DNA of 53,693 nucleotides from Deltaproteobacteria bacterium. Its GTDB lineage: Bacteria; Myxococcota_A; Polyangia; Polyangiales; JADJMO01. The stretch is taken from NCBI GenBank assembly GCA_022843175.1, contig JALHOE010000034.1:1-53693 (forward strand), given 5' to 3'. The first letter of the stretch is position 1. The number at the start of each line of letters is the position of its first letter. The notes under the pieces were generated by a model. The model did not search any database. It was not told where the DNA came from and was given only the letters and a program-made list of their open reading frames with translations. Both the position numbers and the translations under genes were made by a program. Positions 22,553 through 30,985 of this stretch are shown in pieces.

Positions 22553-24304
22553 TCAGCGCGCGATCGGGGTCTTGGTGTTCTTGAGCATATCGCGGATCGG
22601 ATCGATCACCTCGGCCTCGACCTTCGGGCCGACCGAGTTGGTCTCCTCGTAGTGATCGCCGGGCGCCTCTTCGTAGTACGGGTCGTTGGGATCGACCTCG
22701 TAGTTCCAGCTCGGAACGAGGTAGCCCATCTCGTCGTTGGCCATGCCGAGCGTCCACTTGAACTTCGCCGTCTTGTCGGCGAGCTCCCACAGGTGACCGG
22801 TGGTCGGCGCCTTGTCGAGCTTCGGCGGGTTCTTGTTCAGCGGATCGACGCGCACGTAGGGGGCGGGCGTGTGCTCGGGCGCCATGCCGACGACGAGCTC
22901 GGGGTGGATCTCGCCCGGCACCGCGATCATTTGCGTGGGACCGATGTCGATCACGGCGATCTCGGTCTTGATGTCGGGCTGATTGGCCGCGCTGATCGGC
23001 AGCTTCTCGTCGAAGTGGTAGCCCTGGCGATCGAACAGCCGCGACGCGATGGCCACGTGGTAGGCGCGGTTCTCGACGCTCGCCCAGATCTGGCGGGCGC
23101 GGACGCCGATGCGCGCCGTCTCGCGCGTCTCTGCCCCCTGCCCGGCCTCGAGCGAGGTGAGCGCGTAGTAGGCGTAGTTGACGCCGATGGTCTTGGCGCG
23201 CGCGAGGCCGATCGCGGGCTCGGCGTCGGTGGGCTCGGGGTAGAGCTTGCCCTCGAAGTCGTGCACCTCGACCTGGCCGGGACCGATCTGGCCGCCACAG
23301 GCGCCCTGAAAGAACAGCGCGAGCCCGCCGACACCGGGCTTCTTGAGGCCGCCGGAGTCGACGCCCTTCTCGATGCCCTCGCGGAGCGTCCACGCGAAGT
23401 CGCTCGAGAGCAGGACGTTCTTGTCGTCGGCGAACTCGGGGTGGGAGCCGAAGTTCACCAGCGTGGCCACGGTGCTCTTGTCTCCGCCGGCACGGGTGAG
23501 CTGCATGGTGTTCATCGTGAGGTCGATGATCACCGGATCGCGACCGTCGCTGACGTAGGCCTTCGCCCCCTTCTTCGCCGGGTCGGTGCCCGCGAGGTGG
23601 CCGTCGACCCTGATCGCGCCGAAGGTGACGTTGACCCGCTCGAGCTTGCCGAGCGCGTCCCTGATCGCCTTGACCGTCTGGTTGCGGACGAAGGTGTTGT
23701 AGGCCTTGTCGAGGCCCGAGGTGGCGTCGTCGACGCCCCAGATGCCCATCGTGTCGCGCGCCTCGTGCACGTGGGTGGACGCGATCATCACGTAGGAGAG
23801 ATCGACGCCCTCTGCCTTCAGCTGCGCGCGCGTGCGCTCGACCTCTTCGTACATCCAGCCGACGCAGTCGATCGACACCATCGCGAGCTTGGTGTTGCCC
23901 TGCTTGAGGACGACGGCGCGCACGAACTGCTCGTCGTTCACGCCCGCGGCGGGGCGTCCGGTGCCGAAGCCGGCGATCCAGGTGCCGTCGAACGACCCGT
24001 TGCTGTTTGTGTCCTCGAACTTGTCGCCGCCGTTGGCCTTGAATTCCCAAGGCTTGTTGCGCGCGCTGAACGTGAGCTTCTCGGTGATCGGCGCGGTGAT
24101 CTTCTCGCTCGCGACGCCGGCGAAGAGGGTTCCGTCGTCGCTCGCGGGGCACGCCGCGGCGCCGGGACACACGAGGTCGGGCGGGAGCTCGCCGTTCTTG
24201 CTGTGACCCACCGTCGAACGCGGCGGCGTGGGCGCGGGCGCGTCGTCGCCCTTGCTACCGCATGCCACGAGCGTGAATGCGAGACCGAGCGCTACGAGTC
24301 TCAT
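22553..24304 (-). CDS. Neutral/alkaline ceramidase-superfamily lipoprotein
   Basis: 583 aa, ATG 24304, lipobox TLVAC (Cys15). The domain matches the neutral/alkaline ceramidase N-terminal family: FAGVASEKITAPITE, GFGTGRPAAGVNDE, KLAMVSIDCVGW, a zinc-site-like MIASTHVHEARD, ATLVNFGSHPEF, LALFFQGACGGQIGPG and MIAVPGEIHPELV. Such enzymes hydrolyse the amide bond of ceramide. The segment that carries the nucleophile Ser in bacterial ceramidases (GDVSP) reads GGQIGP here, so true ceramidase activity is doubtful and another amide or ester may be the substrate. It would act at the cell surface. It is followed by lipoproteins B and A on the same strand. Confidence 0.85.
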   Translation of the reverse strand: MRLVALGLAFTLVACGSKGDDAPAPTPPRSTVGHSKNGELPPDLVCPGAAACPASDDGTLFAGVASEKITAPITEKLTFSARNKPWEFKANGGDKFEDTNSNGSFDGTWIAGFGTGRPAAGVNDEQFVRAVVLKQGNTKLAMVSIDCVGWMYEEVERTRAQLKAEGVDLSYVMIASTHVHEARDTMGIWGVDDATSGLDKAYNTFVRNQTVKAIRDALGKLERVNVTFGAIRVDGHLAGTDPAKKGAKAYVSDGRDPVIIDLTMNTMQLTRAGGDKSTVATLVNFGSHPEFADDKNVLLSSDFAWTLREGIEKGVDSGGLKKPGVGGLALFFQGACGGQIGPGQVEVHDFEGKLYPEPTDAEPAIGLARAKTIGVNYAYYALTSLEAGQGAETRETARIGVRARQIWASVENRAYHVAIASRLFDRQGYHFDEKLPISAANQPDIKTEIAVIDIGPTQMIAVPGEIHPELVVGMAPEHTPAPYVRVDPLNKNPPKLDKAPTTGHLWELADKTAKFKWTLGMANDEMGYLVPSWNYEVDPNDPYYEEAPGDHYEETNSVGPKVEAEVIDPIRDMLKNTKTPIAR

Positions 24305-24338
24305 CGCGCCGAGCTACCAACGCTGCGCTGGCGGCGCT

Positions 24339-25073
24339 ATGGGGCACGGCGTGCGGACCGCGTTACGCGCTGCGTCGATTCTGCTGATCGCAGCGCCGGC
24401 GTCGGCGCACGTCGCGCCGCCGGTCATGCGCGCCGATCGCACGCTGACGCTGACCCTCGGCGATCGGGTGGTGCTCGAATACGTGGTGCGTCTGTCGGCG
24501 CCGGAACTTTCGCGCGTTCGACGGGACGGCGACACCGACCGCGACGGCGTGCTCTCGCGCGGCGAGGCGGACGCCGTCCTCGCCCGGTTTCGCAGCGCGC
24601 TCGGCGAGAGCGTGCGTTACGCCTCGGGCCGCGGCGGTCTCGGACCGTACGGCCGTCTGGCTGCGTCGCACGCCATCGGCACCGAGGCGTCGGGGTTCGA
24701 GGGGCCGGTCGACCTGCCCGAGCGCGCGCCGGGCGCCCGCGTCGCATGGTCGTTCGATCTGCGGATCGCGCCCGCCGACGATCGCCTCGCGGTCGAGGAC
24801 GCCTCGGCGTTCGTCTCCTTCGATCACTCCGAGGTCTTCGTGCGCGACACCGCCACGCGGCGGTTTCTCTCGCTCGGCGATGCCCCCGAGCGGATGAAGC
24901 CCGGAGCCCAGCTCGCGTGGGTCGACGCGGGGCACTCCGCGACCCACGCGATCCACGTGGCGTGGACGCCGCCACCGAGCGACAAGCGCCCGCTCCTCAT
25001 CATCGCCGTCATGATCGGCGGCCTCGCGATCGCGGCCGCCACGCTGCTCTCGGTTCGACGACGACCGCGTTGA
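24339..25073 (+). CDS. Exported membrane-anchored protein with an EF-hand-like loop
   Basis: 244 aa, ATG 24339. A signal peptide (RAASILLIAAPASA) precedes a predicted extracytoplasmic domain; one C-terminal transmembrane helix (LLIIAVMIGGLAIAAATLLS) ends in RRRPR. Residues about 66-77 form a canonical EF-hand loop (DTDRDGVLSRGE, with Asp at 1, 3, 5 and Glu at 12), which suggests calcium binding. The rest is beta-rich (WSFDLRIAPADDRLAVEDAS, DHSEVFVRDTATRRFLSLGD). Type I topology is inferred. No family recognised. Divergent from the ceramidase-like gene with a 34-bp gap. Confidence 0.7.
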   Translation: MGHGVRTALRAASILLIAAPASAHVAPPVMRADRTLTLTLGDRVVLEYVVRLSAPELSRVRRDGDTDRDGVLSRGEADAVLARFRSALGESVRYASGRGGLGPYGRLAASHAIGTEASGFEGPVDLPERAPGARVAWSFDLRIAPADDRLAVEDASAFVSFDHSEVFVRDTATRRFLSLGDAPERMKPGAQLAWVDAGHSATHAIHVAWTPPPSDKRPLLIIAVMIGGLAIAAATLLSVRRRPR

Positions 25074-25097
25074 CCGGGAACAGGCTCTGCCCACACG

Positions 25098-25418
25098 ATG
25101 CTCGGCGTGGCCTACCTCGATTGGGACGAAGCGCTGAGCGACAAAAGGCGCGGCGATCCGGCCAAATGCCCCGAGTGCGGGACCGGGCGTGTCGAGTGGT
25201 GGCCGGTGGCGGACCCGCGCACCCGAGTCGGCTTCGCGGTCCTCTGGTGCGTCGAGTGCCTCGCCGGCATTCACATCTCGCGCACGGTGTTCCCGGAGGG
25301 CATCGCGTTCACCAACGCGCACGAGGCCAAGGTCGCCGAGGCCGGTCTGCCGGCGATCCGCTTCGTCGACCCGCCGCCATCGCGCCGCACCTCCCGTCCG
25401 CCGCCGTCGACCCAGTAG
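25098..25418 (+). CDS. Small zinc-ribbon protein
   Basis: 106 aa, ATG 25098, 24 bp after the EF-hand protein on the same strand. Two CxxC knuckles (AKCPECGTG and LWCVECLAG) about 27 residues apart form a four-Cys zinc ribbon. The tail is Pro/Arg/Ser-rich and probably disordered. It has no signal peptide, so it is cytosolic. The function is not evident; such proteins often bind nucleic acid or act as small adaptors. It converges with the phosphofructokinase gene, with 7 bp between stops. Confidence 0.7.
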   Translation: MLGVAYLDWDEALSDKRRGDPAKCPECGTGRVEWWPVADPRTRVGFAVLWCVECLAGIHISRTVFPEGIAFTNAHEAKVAEAGLPAIRFVDPPPSRRTSRPPPSTQ

Positions 25419-25425
25419 CGGAGCG

Positions 25426-26751
25426 TCACTTCGAACGCGGGCGGACCGAGGGGGCTGGGGCGGTGCGGGCGTGGTCCCCCTCGTCGGGGAAGAAGATGCG
25501 CGGCAGCGGCTCCTGCTCGACGAGGTACTTGAACTCGCCCTCGAACCCCTCGATCGGCAGCTTCACGACGGTGGCGAGCGAGGCGAGCATCTGGCCGTCG
25601 TCGAAGTCGTCCCGGCGGAGCCGCACCATGTAGCGACGCGCGATCATGTAGCGGTCGCTCGAGATGTCGACCATCCGAACCCGGGTGCGGCCGGTCTTGC
25701 GGTCCATGATGTCGTCGAACGCGACCGGCACGAAGCGGCTGTTCTGCATGCTCACCATCGCCGCGTTGCCGCCCTCGATGACGTATTTGGCGGCGCAGTA
25801 GCCGAGGTCGCGCGCGTATTCCATGTCCTGGGGGACGGGGTCGGCGCAGCGCAGCTCGTAGCCGATGTTGGTGGATTGGATGGTCGCCTTGACGCCGAGC
25901 GACGAGAGCCGGCGCTGCACCTGCTCCTTGAGGATGTCGCCGAACGGCACCTCGGCGATGCGCACGTGGCCGTGCGCGTCGCGTTCGACACCCTTGAGGT
26001 GGGCGAGATCTTCTTCGTCCATCCGCTCGACGAGGCCCTCGGCGATCACCGCGACGCCGTCGCTCCGTCCGAGCGCGAGGCGCTTGATGATCGCGCCGGC
26101 GAGCGTGTCGACGATCGTCTTGAGCCGGACCCGCGGCTCGGCGAACTCCTCGGGGATGAGGGAGATCGTCGCGCCGGCGGCCTTGCCGATCCCGAGCGCG
26201 AGGTGGCCTGCCTTCCGGCCCATCGCGATGACGAAGTACCAGCGGTGGGTGGTCTTGGCGTCGACCATGAGGTTCTCGACGAGCTCGCAGCCGATGTGCC
26301 GCGCGGTCTGGAACCCGAACGTGTCGACGCTGGAGGGCAGATCCAGGTCGTTGTCGATCGTCTTCGGCACGTGAACGACCCGCAGGCGGCCCTTGCTCTG
26401 GCGCTCGATCTGCGAGGCGGAGAAGCAGGTGTCGTCGCCGCCGATGGTGATCAACTTGTCGACGTCGAGCCGTAGCAACGAGAGCACGGTCTGCTCGAGG
26501 TCCTCCGGCCGCTTGGTGGGGTTGGCGCGCGAGATCCCGAGGTAGCTGCCGCCGCGGAAATGGATTCGCGACACCTCTTCGATCGTGAGGTGGCGGACCT
26601 TGCTGACATCGCCCTTGATCAGGTTGGAGAACCCGTCGCAAACGCCGACCACGTCGATGCCCGACAGCGCGGTGCGGATCGTGGCCGCGCCGATGACTGC
26701 GTTGATGCCGGGTGCGGGGCCGCCGCCGACGAGGATCGCGAGCTTCTTCAT
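25426..26751 (-). CDS. pfp: 6-phosphofructokinase, PPi-dependent type by active-site residues
   Basis: 441 aa from ATG 26751 (a GTG one codon earlier is possible). Phosphorylates fructose 6-phosphate in glycolysis, reversibly if PPi is the donor. The phosphate-donor loop GGGPAPGINAVI, the GGDDT motif (about 106-110) and PKTIDNDLDLP (about 130-140) are visible. GGDD rather than GGDG, and PKTIDND rather than PGTIDND, are the known markers of pyrophosphate use; the Lys fills the site ATP would need. MGRKAGHLAL and the substrate motifs IAEGLVERM and TNIGYELRCADP are present. The C-terminal 30 residues are an Arg/Pro tail outside the fold. Monocistronic by layout. Confidence 0.93.
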   Translation of the reverse strand: MKKLAILVGGGPAPGINAVIGAATIRTALSGIDVVGVCDGFSNLIKGDVSKVRHLTIEEVSRIHFRGGSYLGISRANPTKRPEDLEQTVLSLLRLDVDKLITIGGDDTCFSASQIERQSKGRLRVVHVPKTIDNDLDLPSSVDTFGFQTARHIGCELVENLMVDAKTTHRWYFVIAMGRKAGHLALGIGKAAGATISLIPEEFAEPRVRLKTIVDTLAGAIIKRLALGRSDGVAVIAEGLVERMDEEDLAHLKGVERDAHGHVRIAEVPFGDILKEQVQRRLSSLGVKATIQSTNIGYELRCADPVPQDMEYARDLGYCAAKYVIEGGNAAMVSMQNSRFVPVAFDDIMDRKTGRTRVRMVDISSDRYMIARRYMVRLRRDDFDDGQMLASLATVVKLPIEGFEGEFKYLVEQEPLPRIFFPDEGDHARTAPAPSVRPRSK

Positions 26752-26773
26752 CACCCGCGAGTTTATCGCGAGG

Positions 26774-27892
26774 CTATCGCTTCCGGTGCGCCTCTTCGAC
26801 CATGCTGTCGCTCACCACGACCTCCGAGGTCTCGGGGGGAGCGATCTCGTCGATAAACGAGAGCCCCATCGAGGAATCGAGGCCGGAGCGCTCGGCGCTG
26901 TTGTCGAAATCGAGGTCGACCGGCGGGATGGCGGGCGGCGCCGGCGCGGGCGGCGGCTCGGACGCGCCGAGGGTGCTCACGATGTGCACGCGCGCGTTGT
27001 GCACCGCGCCCTGCATCGTCGTGGCGTTGGGCCAGCGGTGGTCGCGCTCGAACGCGAGCGCGCGATCGACGAGCTGCACCAGCGCGGGGGGCGCATCGGG
27101 CAGGAGGACCGAGAGCGATCGCACCGGCATCGAGGCCGCGGAGATCATCCGGTCCATCGCGGTGTCGCCGTCGTGCACGTGCTGGCCGGTGAGCGAGGTG
27201 AAGAGCGTGGCGCCGACCGCGAACAGATCGGTGCGCGCGTCGATGTTCGCCGTCTTGCCCCGGGCCTGCTCGGGCGCCATGTAGTTGACGGTGCCCATCA
27301 CCACGCCGTCGCGCGTCTGCTTCTCCTGAAACGCGCTCGACTCGCGCACCCGCGCCAGGCCGAAGTCGAGCACCTTGACCTTGCGGTCGCGGGTCATGAA
27401 CACGTTGCCCGGCTTGATATCGCGGTGGACGATGCCGTTGTTGTGGGCGGCGATGAGCACGTCGAGGATGCCGTCGGCGATGCGGAGCGACTCGCGCACG
27501 GGCACCCGGCCGTCGCGCTTGATGCGCGCGTCGAGCGACTCGCCCTCGAGCAGCTCCATCACCAGGAACACGGCGCCGTCCTCGGTCTCGTCGTCGTCGA
27601 CGATGCTCACCGCGCCGGGGTGACCGACCTTGTTGGCGACGTAGCCCTCACGGAGGAAGCGAGAGCGCAGGTCTTCTTGCTTGGACAGGCTCGCATGGAG
27701 CAGCTTGATGGCGACGCGGCTGCCGTTTCGATGGGTGGCCGCGAACACCGAGGCCATGCCGCCCGTGTCGAGCAGCTTGTCGAGCTTCCACTTGCCGCGA
27801 AGGACGGAGCCGACCCGCGAAAGCGCCTGTTCTCTGGAGCGGTCCTCGGCCAACGTGAGGCGAAGCCTTTGCTTATGACGCGCGCAAGTCAA
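26774..27892 (-). CDS. Soluble Ser/Thr protein kinase
   Basis: 372 aa as drawn from a TTG at 27892; TTG 27853 is an alternative, and no ATG or GTG precedes the kinase fold, so the start is uncertain. The kinase domain runs from KWKLDKLLDTGGMASVFAAT through VAIKLLHAS, IVHRDIKPGNVFM, VKVLDFGLARV and NYMAPEQARG to about residue 300; all catalytic residues are intact. The C-terminus is a Pro/Ala/Asp-rich, probably disordered tail with many Ser/Thr. There is no transmembrane helix. It lies 24 bp downstream of leuS on the same strand and may be read from it. Confidence 0.88.
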   Translation of the reverse strand: MTCARHKQRLRLTLAEDRSREQALSRVGSVLRGKWKLDKLLDTGGMASVFAATHRNGSRVAIKLLHASLSKQEDLRSRFLREGYVANKVGHPGAVSIVDDDETEDGAVFLVMELLEGESLDARIKRDGRVPVRESLRIADGILDVLIAAHNNGIVHRDIKPGNVFMTRDRKVKVLDFGLARVRESSAFQEKQTRDGVVMGTVNYMAPEQARGKTANIDARTDLFAVGATLFTSLTGQHVHDGDTAMDRMISAASMPVRSLSVLLPDAPPALVQLVDRALAFERDHRWPNATTMQGAVHNARVHIVSTLGASEPPPAPAPPAIPPVDLDFDNSAERSGLDSSMGLSFIDEIAPPETSEVVVSDSMVEEAHRKR

Positions 27893-27916
27893 GGTGCGTC
27901 ACCGCAGAGGTTCCGC

Positions 27917-30367
27917 CTACCCGACGATGAAGTTGAGGATGCGGCCGGGGACGTAGACCAGCTTCTTCTCGGTCTTGCCCCTCGTGTGGGCGAGGACCGC
28001 CTCGTCGCTGGCCACCGCCGCGCGCGCGTCGGCCTCCGAGGCGTCCTTGCGGAGCTTCACCCGGCTGCGGACCTTGCCGTTCACCTGCACCGCGATCTCC
28101 ACCTCGTCGTCGACGGTGAGGGCCTCGTCGAACGACGGCCACGGCTCGTAGGCGAGTGACCGCTGCCCGCCGAGGCGCTCCCACAGCTCCTCGCCGAGGT
28201 GCGGCGCGAACGGCGAGAGGATGAGGGTGAACGCGCGCGCGGCCGAGACCGGCACCCGGTCGAGCTCGGCGAGCCGGTTCACCAGGATCATCATGGCGCT
28301 GATCGAGGTGTTGAAGTGCAGGCCCTCGATGTCCGCGCCGACCTTCTTGATGGTCTTGTGGAGCAGGCGTTGGGACTCGTCGTCGAGCGGCGCGTCGCCC
28401 TCGGCATACGCGAGCGTGCTCCACACGCGATCGAGGAAGCGTCGGATGCCGACCACGCCGTTCGTTTGCCACGGCTTGGTGGCCTCGAGCGGGCCCATGA
28501 ACATCTCGTAGAGACGCAGCGAGTCGGCGCCGAACTGTTTGACGACGTCGTCGGGGTTGACGACGTTGCCGCGCGACTTCGACATCTTCTCGTTGTTCTC
28601 GCCGAGGATCATCCCCTGGTGCACGAGCTTGTGGAACGGCTCGGCGTGCTTGACGATCTTCGCGTCGAACAACACCTTGTGCCAGAAGCGCGCGTAGAGC
28701 AGGTGCAGCACCGCGTGCTCGGAGCCGCCGACGTAGAGGTCGACCGGCATCCAGTCGTCGTAGGCCTGCTGCGAGAAGATCTCGCTCTGGTTTCCCGGAT
28801 CGAGGAAGCGCAGGTAGTACCAACAGGAGCCGGCCCACTGCGGCATCGTGTTCGTCTCGCGCGCGAACCACTTGCCGTCCTTCTGGAAGAACCGCCAGCC
28901 CTTGGCGCGGGCCAGCGGGCCCGTTGGGTCGTCGCTCGGCTTGAAGTCCTCGAGGTCGGGCAGCTTGACGGGGAGATCCTGCTCGTCGACCGCGATCGGC
29001 TGGTCGTAGCGAATCTTCCCGGTCTCGGGATCGCCGTCGACGGGGAAGTAGATCGGAATCGGCTCGCCCCAATAGCGCTGCCGCGAGAACACCCAGTCGC
29101 GGAGCTTGTACTGCACCTTGCGAGTGCCGAGCTTGCTGGACTCGAGGTGGTCGATCATCGCGGCCTTCGCCGCGGTGGTGCCCTTGCCGTCGAGGAACTG
29201 GGAGCGGACCGCGACGCCATCGGCGTCCTCGGCCTCGGTCCAGGTCATCGCGTCGTGGAGCTGCCCGTCCCTGCTCACGACCTCGACGATGGGGAGCGAG
29301 AACTGCTTGGCGAACTCGAAGTCGCGCTGATCGTGCGCGGGCACGCTCATGATCGCGCCGGTTCCATAACTACCGAGGACGAAGTCGGCGACCCAGATCG
29401 GCAGCTTCTCGCCGTTGAGCGGGTGGATGGCGTAGCTGCCGGTGAACGCGCCGGTCTTGGTCTTGGCGAGCGCGGTGCGATCCATGTCGCTCTTGCTCGC
29501 CACCTCGTCGCGGTACTTCATCACCGCCGCGCGGTGCTCGCCGATCGCCAGCGACGGCACGAGCGGGTGCTCGGGCGCGATGACCATGTACGTGGCGCCG
29601 AAGAGCGTGTCGGGGCGGGTGGTGAAGATTCGCAGCTTCTCGCTGTGGCCCTCGATGCCGAAGTCGACCTCGGCGCCCTCGCTGCGACCGATCCAGTCGA
29701 CCTGCTTCTTCTTGGTCTCGGGCCACTCCAGGCCCTCGAGCTCGCTCGCCAGGCGATCGGCGTAGGCGGTGATCTTCAGCGTCCACTGGCGGAGCGGCAG
29801 GCGCACCACCGGGTGACCGCCGCGCTCGCTCTTGCCGTCGACGACCTCTTCGTTCGCGAGCACGGTGCCGAGCACCGGACACCAGTTCACCGGCGTCTCC
29901 GACTGGTAGGCGAGGCCGCGCTGGAACAGCTTGAGGAAGATCCACTGCGTCCAGCGGACGTAGTCGTTGTCGGTCGTCGCGAGCTCGCGCGACCAGTCGT
30001 AGGAGAAGCCGAGCGACCTGAGCTGACGCTTGAAGGTGGCGATGTTGCTCGCGGTGGTGACCGCCGGGTGGGTGCCCGTCTCGATCGCGTATTGCTCGGC
30101 CGGGAGACCGAACGCGTCCCACCCCATGGGGTGGAGGACGTCGAAGCCGCGCATGCGTTTGTAGCGCGAGACGATGTCGCTCGCGGTGTACCCCTCGGGG
30201 TGGCCCACGTGGAGCCCCGAGCCCGACGGGTAGGGAAACATGTCGAGCGCGTAGAGCTTCGGCTTGCCCGGCGTGCGCTTGGCCTCGAACGTGCGCTGCT
30301 CTTCCCAGCGCTGCTGCCATTTCGGCTCGATGGCGGCAGGATCGTACTTGATTCGCTCGATCGACAT
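27917..30367 (-). CDS. leuS: Leucyl-tRNA synthetase
   Basis: 816 aa from ATG 30367, the normal start for the family (SIERIKYDPAAIEPKWQQRW). Charges tRNA-Leu with leucine in the cytosol. The class I signatures are the HIGH-type motif PYPSGSGLHVGHPEG (HVGH at 53-56) and KMSKSRGN near residue 595. The CP1 editing domain is present (TTRPDTLFGATYMVIAPEHP, SYGTGAIMSVPAHDQRDFEF), as are the anticodon-binding and C-terminal (VAVQVNGKVRS-type, here IAVQVNGKVRSRV) domains. Length is slightly under E. coli LeuS (860). Essential housekeeping gene. Confidence 0.98.
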   Translation of the reverse strand: MSIERIKYDPAAIEPKWQQRWEEQRTFEAKRTPGKPKLYALDMFPYPSGSGLHVGHPEGYTASDIVSRYKRMRGFDVLHPMGWDAFGLPAEQYAIETGTHPAVTTASNIATFKRQLRSLGFSYDWSRELATTDNDYVRWTQWIFLKLFQRGLAYQSETPVNWCPVLGTVLANEEVVDGKSERGGHPVVRLPLRQWTLKITAYADRLASELEGLEWPETKKKQVDWIGRSEGAEVDFGIEGHSEKLRIFTTRPDTLFGATYMVIAPEHPLVPSLAIGEHRAAVMKYRDEVASKSDMDRTALAKTKTGAFTGSYAIHPLNGEKLPIWVADFVLGSYGTGAIMSVPAHDQRDFEFAKQFSLPIVEVVSRDGQLHDAMTWTEAEDADGVAVRSQFLDGKGTTAAKAAMIDHLESSKLGTRKVQYKLRDWVFSRQRYWGEPIPIYFPVDGDPETGKIRYDQPIAVDEQDLPVKLPDLEDFKPSDDPTGPLARAKGWRFFQKDGKWFARETNTMPQWAGSCWYYLRFLDPGNQSEIFSQQAYDDWMPVDLYVGGSEHAVLHLLYARFWHKVLFDAKIVKHAEPFHKLVHQGMILGENNEKMSKSRGNVVNPDDVVKQFGADSLRLYEMFMGPLEATKPWQTNGVVGIRRFLDRVWSTLAYAEGDAPLDDESQRLLHKTIKKVGADIEGLHFNTSISAMMILVNRLAELDRVPVSAARAFTLILSPFAPHLGEELWERLGGQRSLAYEPWPSFDEALTVDDEVEIAVQVNGKVRSRVKLRKDASEADARAAVASDEAVLAHTRGKTEKKLVYVPGRILNFIVG

Positions 30368-30454
30368 CGTCCGCTCCCGATAGCACTGCGCGAACGCCGC
30401 GACACGCAAAGTGCGCTTGCCGAACCGCGGTCGGCGCGGTTCACTTGAGGGGAA

Positions 30455-30958
30455 GTGGGCTCCGGCACTCGTCCCTCGGTGGATTCAATCCTGGTCGTCG
30501 AGGGCGACGACGAGACGCGCGACGCCGTGCGCGCCGTCCTCGAGGACGCCGGGTTCGCGGTGCACACCGCGCGCGACGGCAGCGAGGCCCTCGCGCTCCT
30601 GCGCAGCGAGCGGATCGCGTTGATGCTGTTCGATCCGGCCGGCATCAACGGTCGCGAGCTCCGCCGCCGCCAGCTCGAAGACGAGGCGCTGGCGGCGATC
30701 CCGGTCGTCGCCCTCACCAGCGAACCAGCGGCCGGCGTGGACCCGGTGATGGTCGTCCGCAAACCGTTCGAGGGCGACCCGCTGCTCCACGCGATCCGCG
30801 CCGAGCTCGACGCCGCGGCCGCGGCCAGGCACCGCAGCCTCCTCGCGGCCGTCTCCGGCGTGCGCAAGCAGATGGAGAAGACGATCAACGACCTCGAGTC
30901 GGTGCGTCGCACCTCAGCACCCGAGATCAAGCGCTCCGAGATCAAGCGCCGCCGCTGA
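30455..30958 (+). CDS. Single-domain response-regulator-like protein with altered acidic pocket
   Basis: 167 aa from GTG 30455 behind GAGGGGA; GTG 30479 is a shorter alternative. The receiver fold is clear: SILVVEGDDETRDAVRAVLE, ALMLFDPAG with the phospho-acceptor position Asp60, VVALTSE (Thr88) and VVRKPFEG (Lys103). The usual Asp-Asp Mg site after the first strand is Glu-Gly here, so phosphorylation may be weak. A basic helical tail (about 115-167, ending SEIKRSEIKRRR) has no known DNA-binding domain. It is upstream of argB on the same strand; no kinase is adjacent. Confidence 0.75.
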   Translation: MGSGTRPSVDSILVVEGDDETRDAVRAVLEDAGFAVHTARDGSEALALLRSERIALMLFDPAGINGRELRRRQLEDEALAAIPVVALTSEPAAGVDPVMVVRKPFEGDPLLHAIRAELDAAAAARHRSLLAAVSGVRKQMEKTINDLESVRRTSAPEIKRSEIKRRR

Positions 30959-30985
30959 TCGCCTGGTGTAGAGTGCGCGTCCCCG

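Noticed and set aside
22652-25633. 993-aa plus-strand ORF across the ceramidase-like gene
   Set aside because: Runs antisense through three real genes and has low-complexity composition typical of high-GC shadow frames.
28199-30448. 749-aa plus-strand ORF opposite leuS
   Set aside because: Pure antisense shadow of a certain housekeeping gene.
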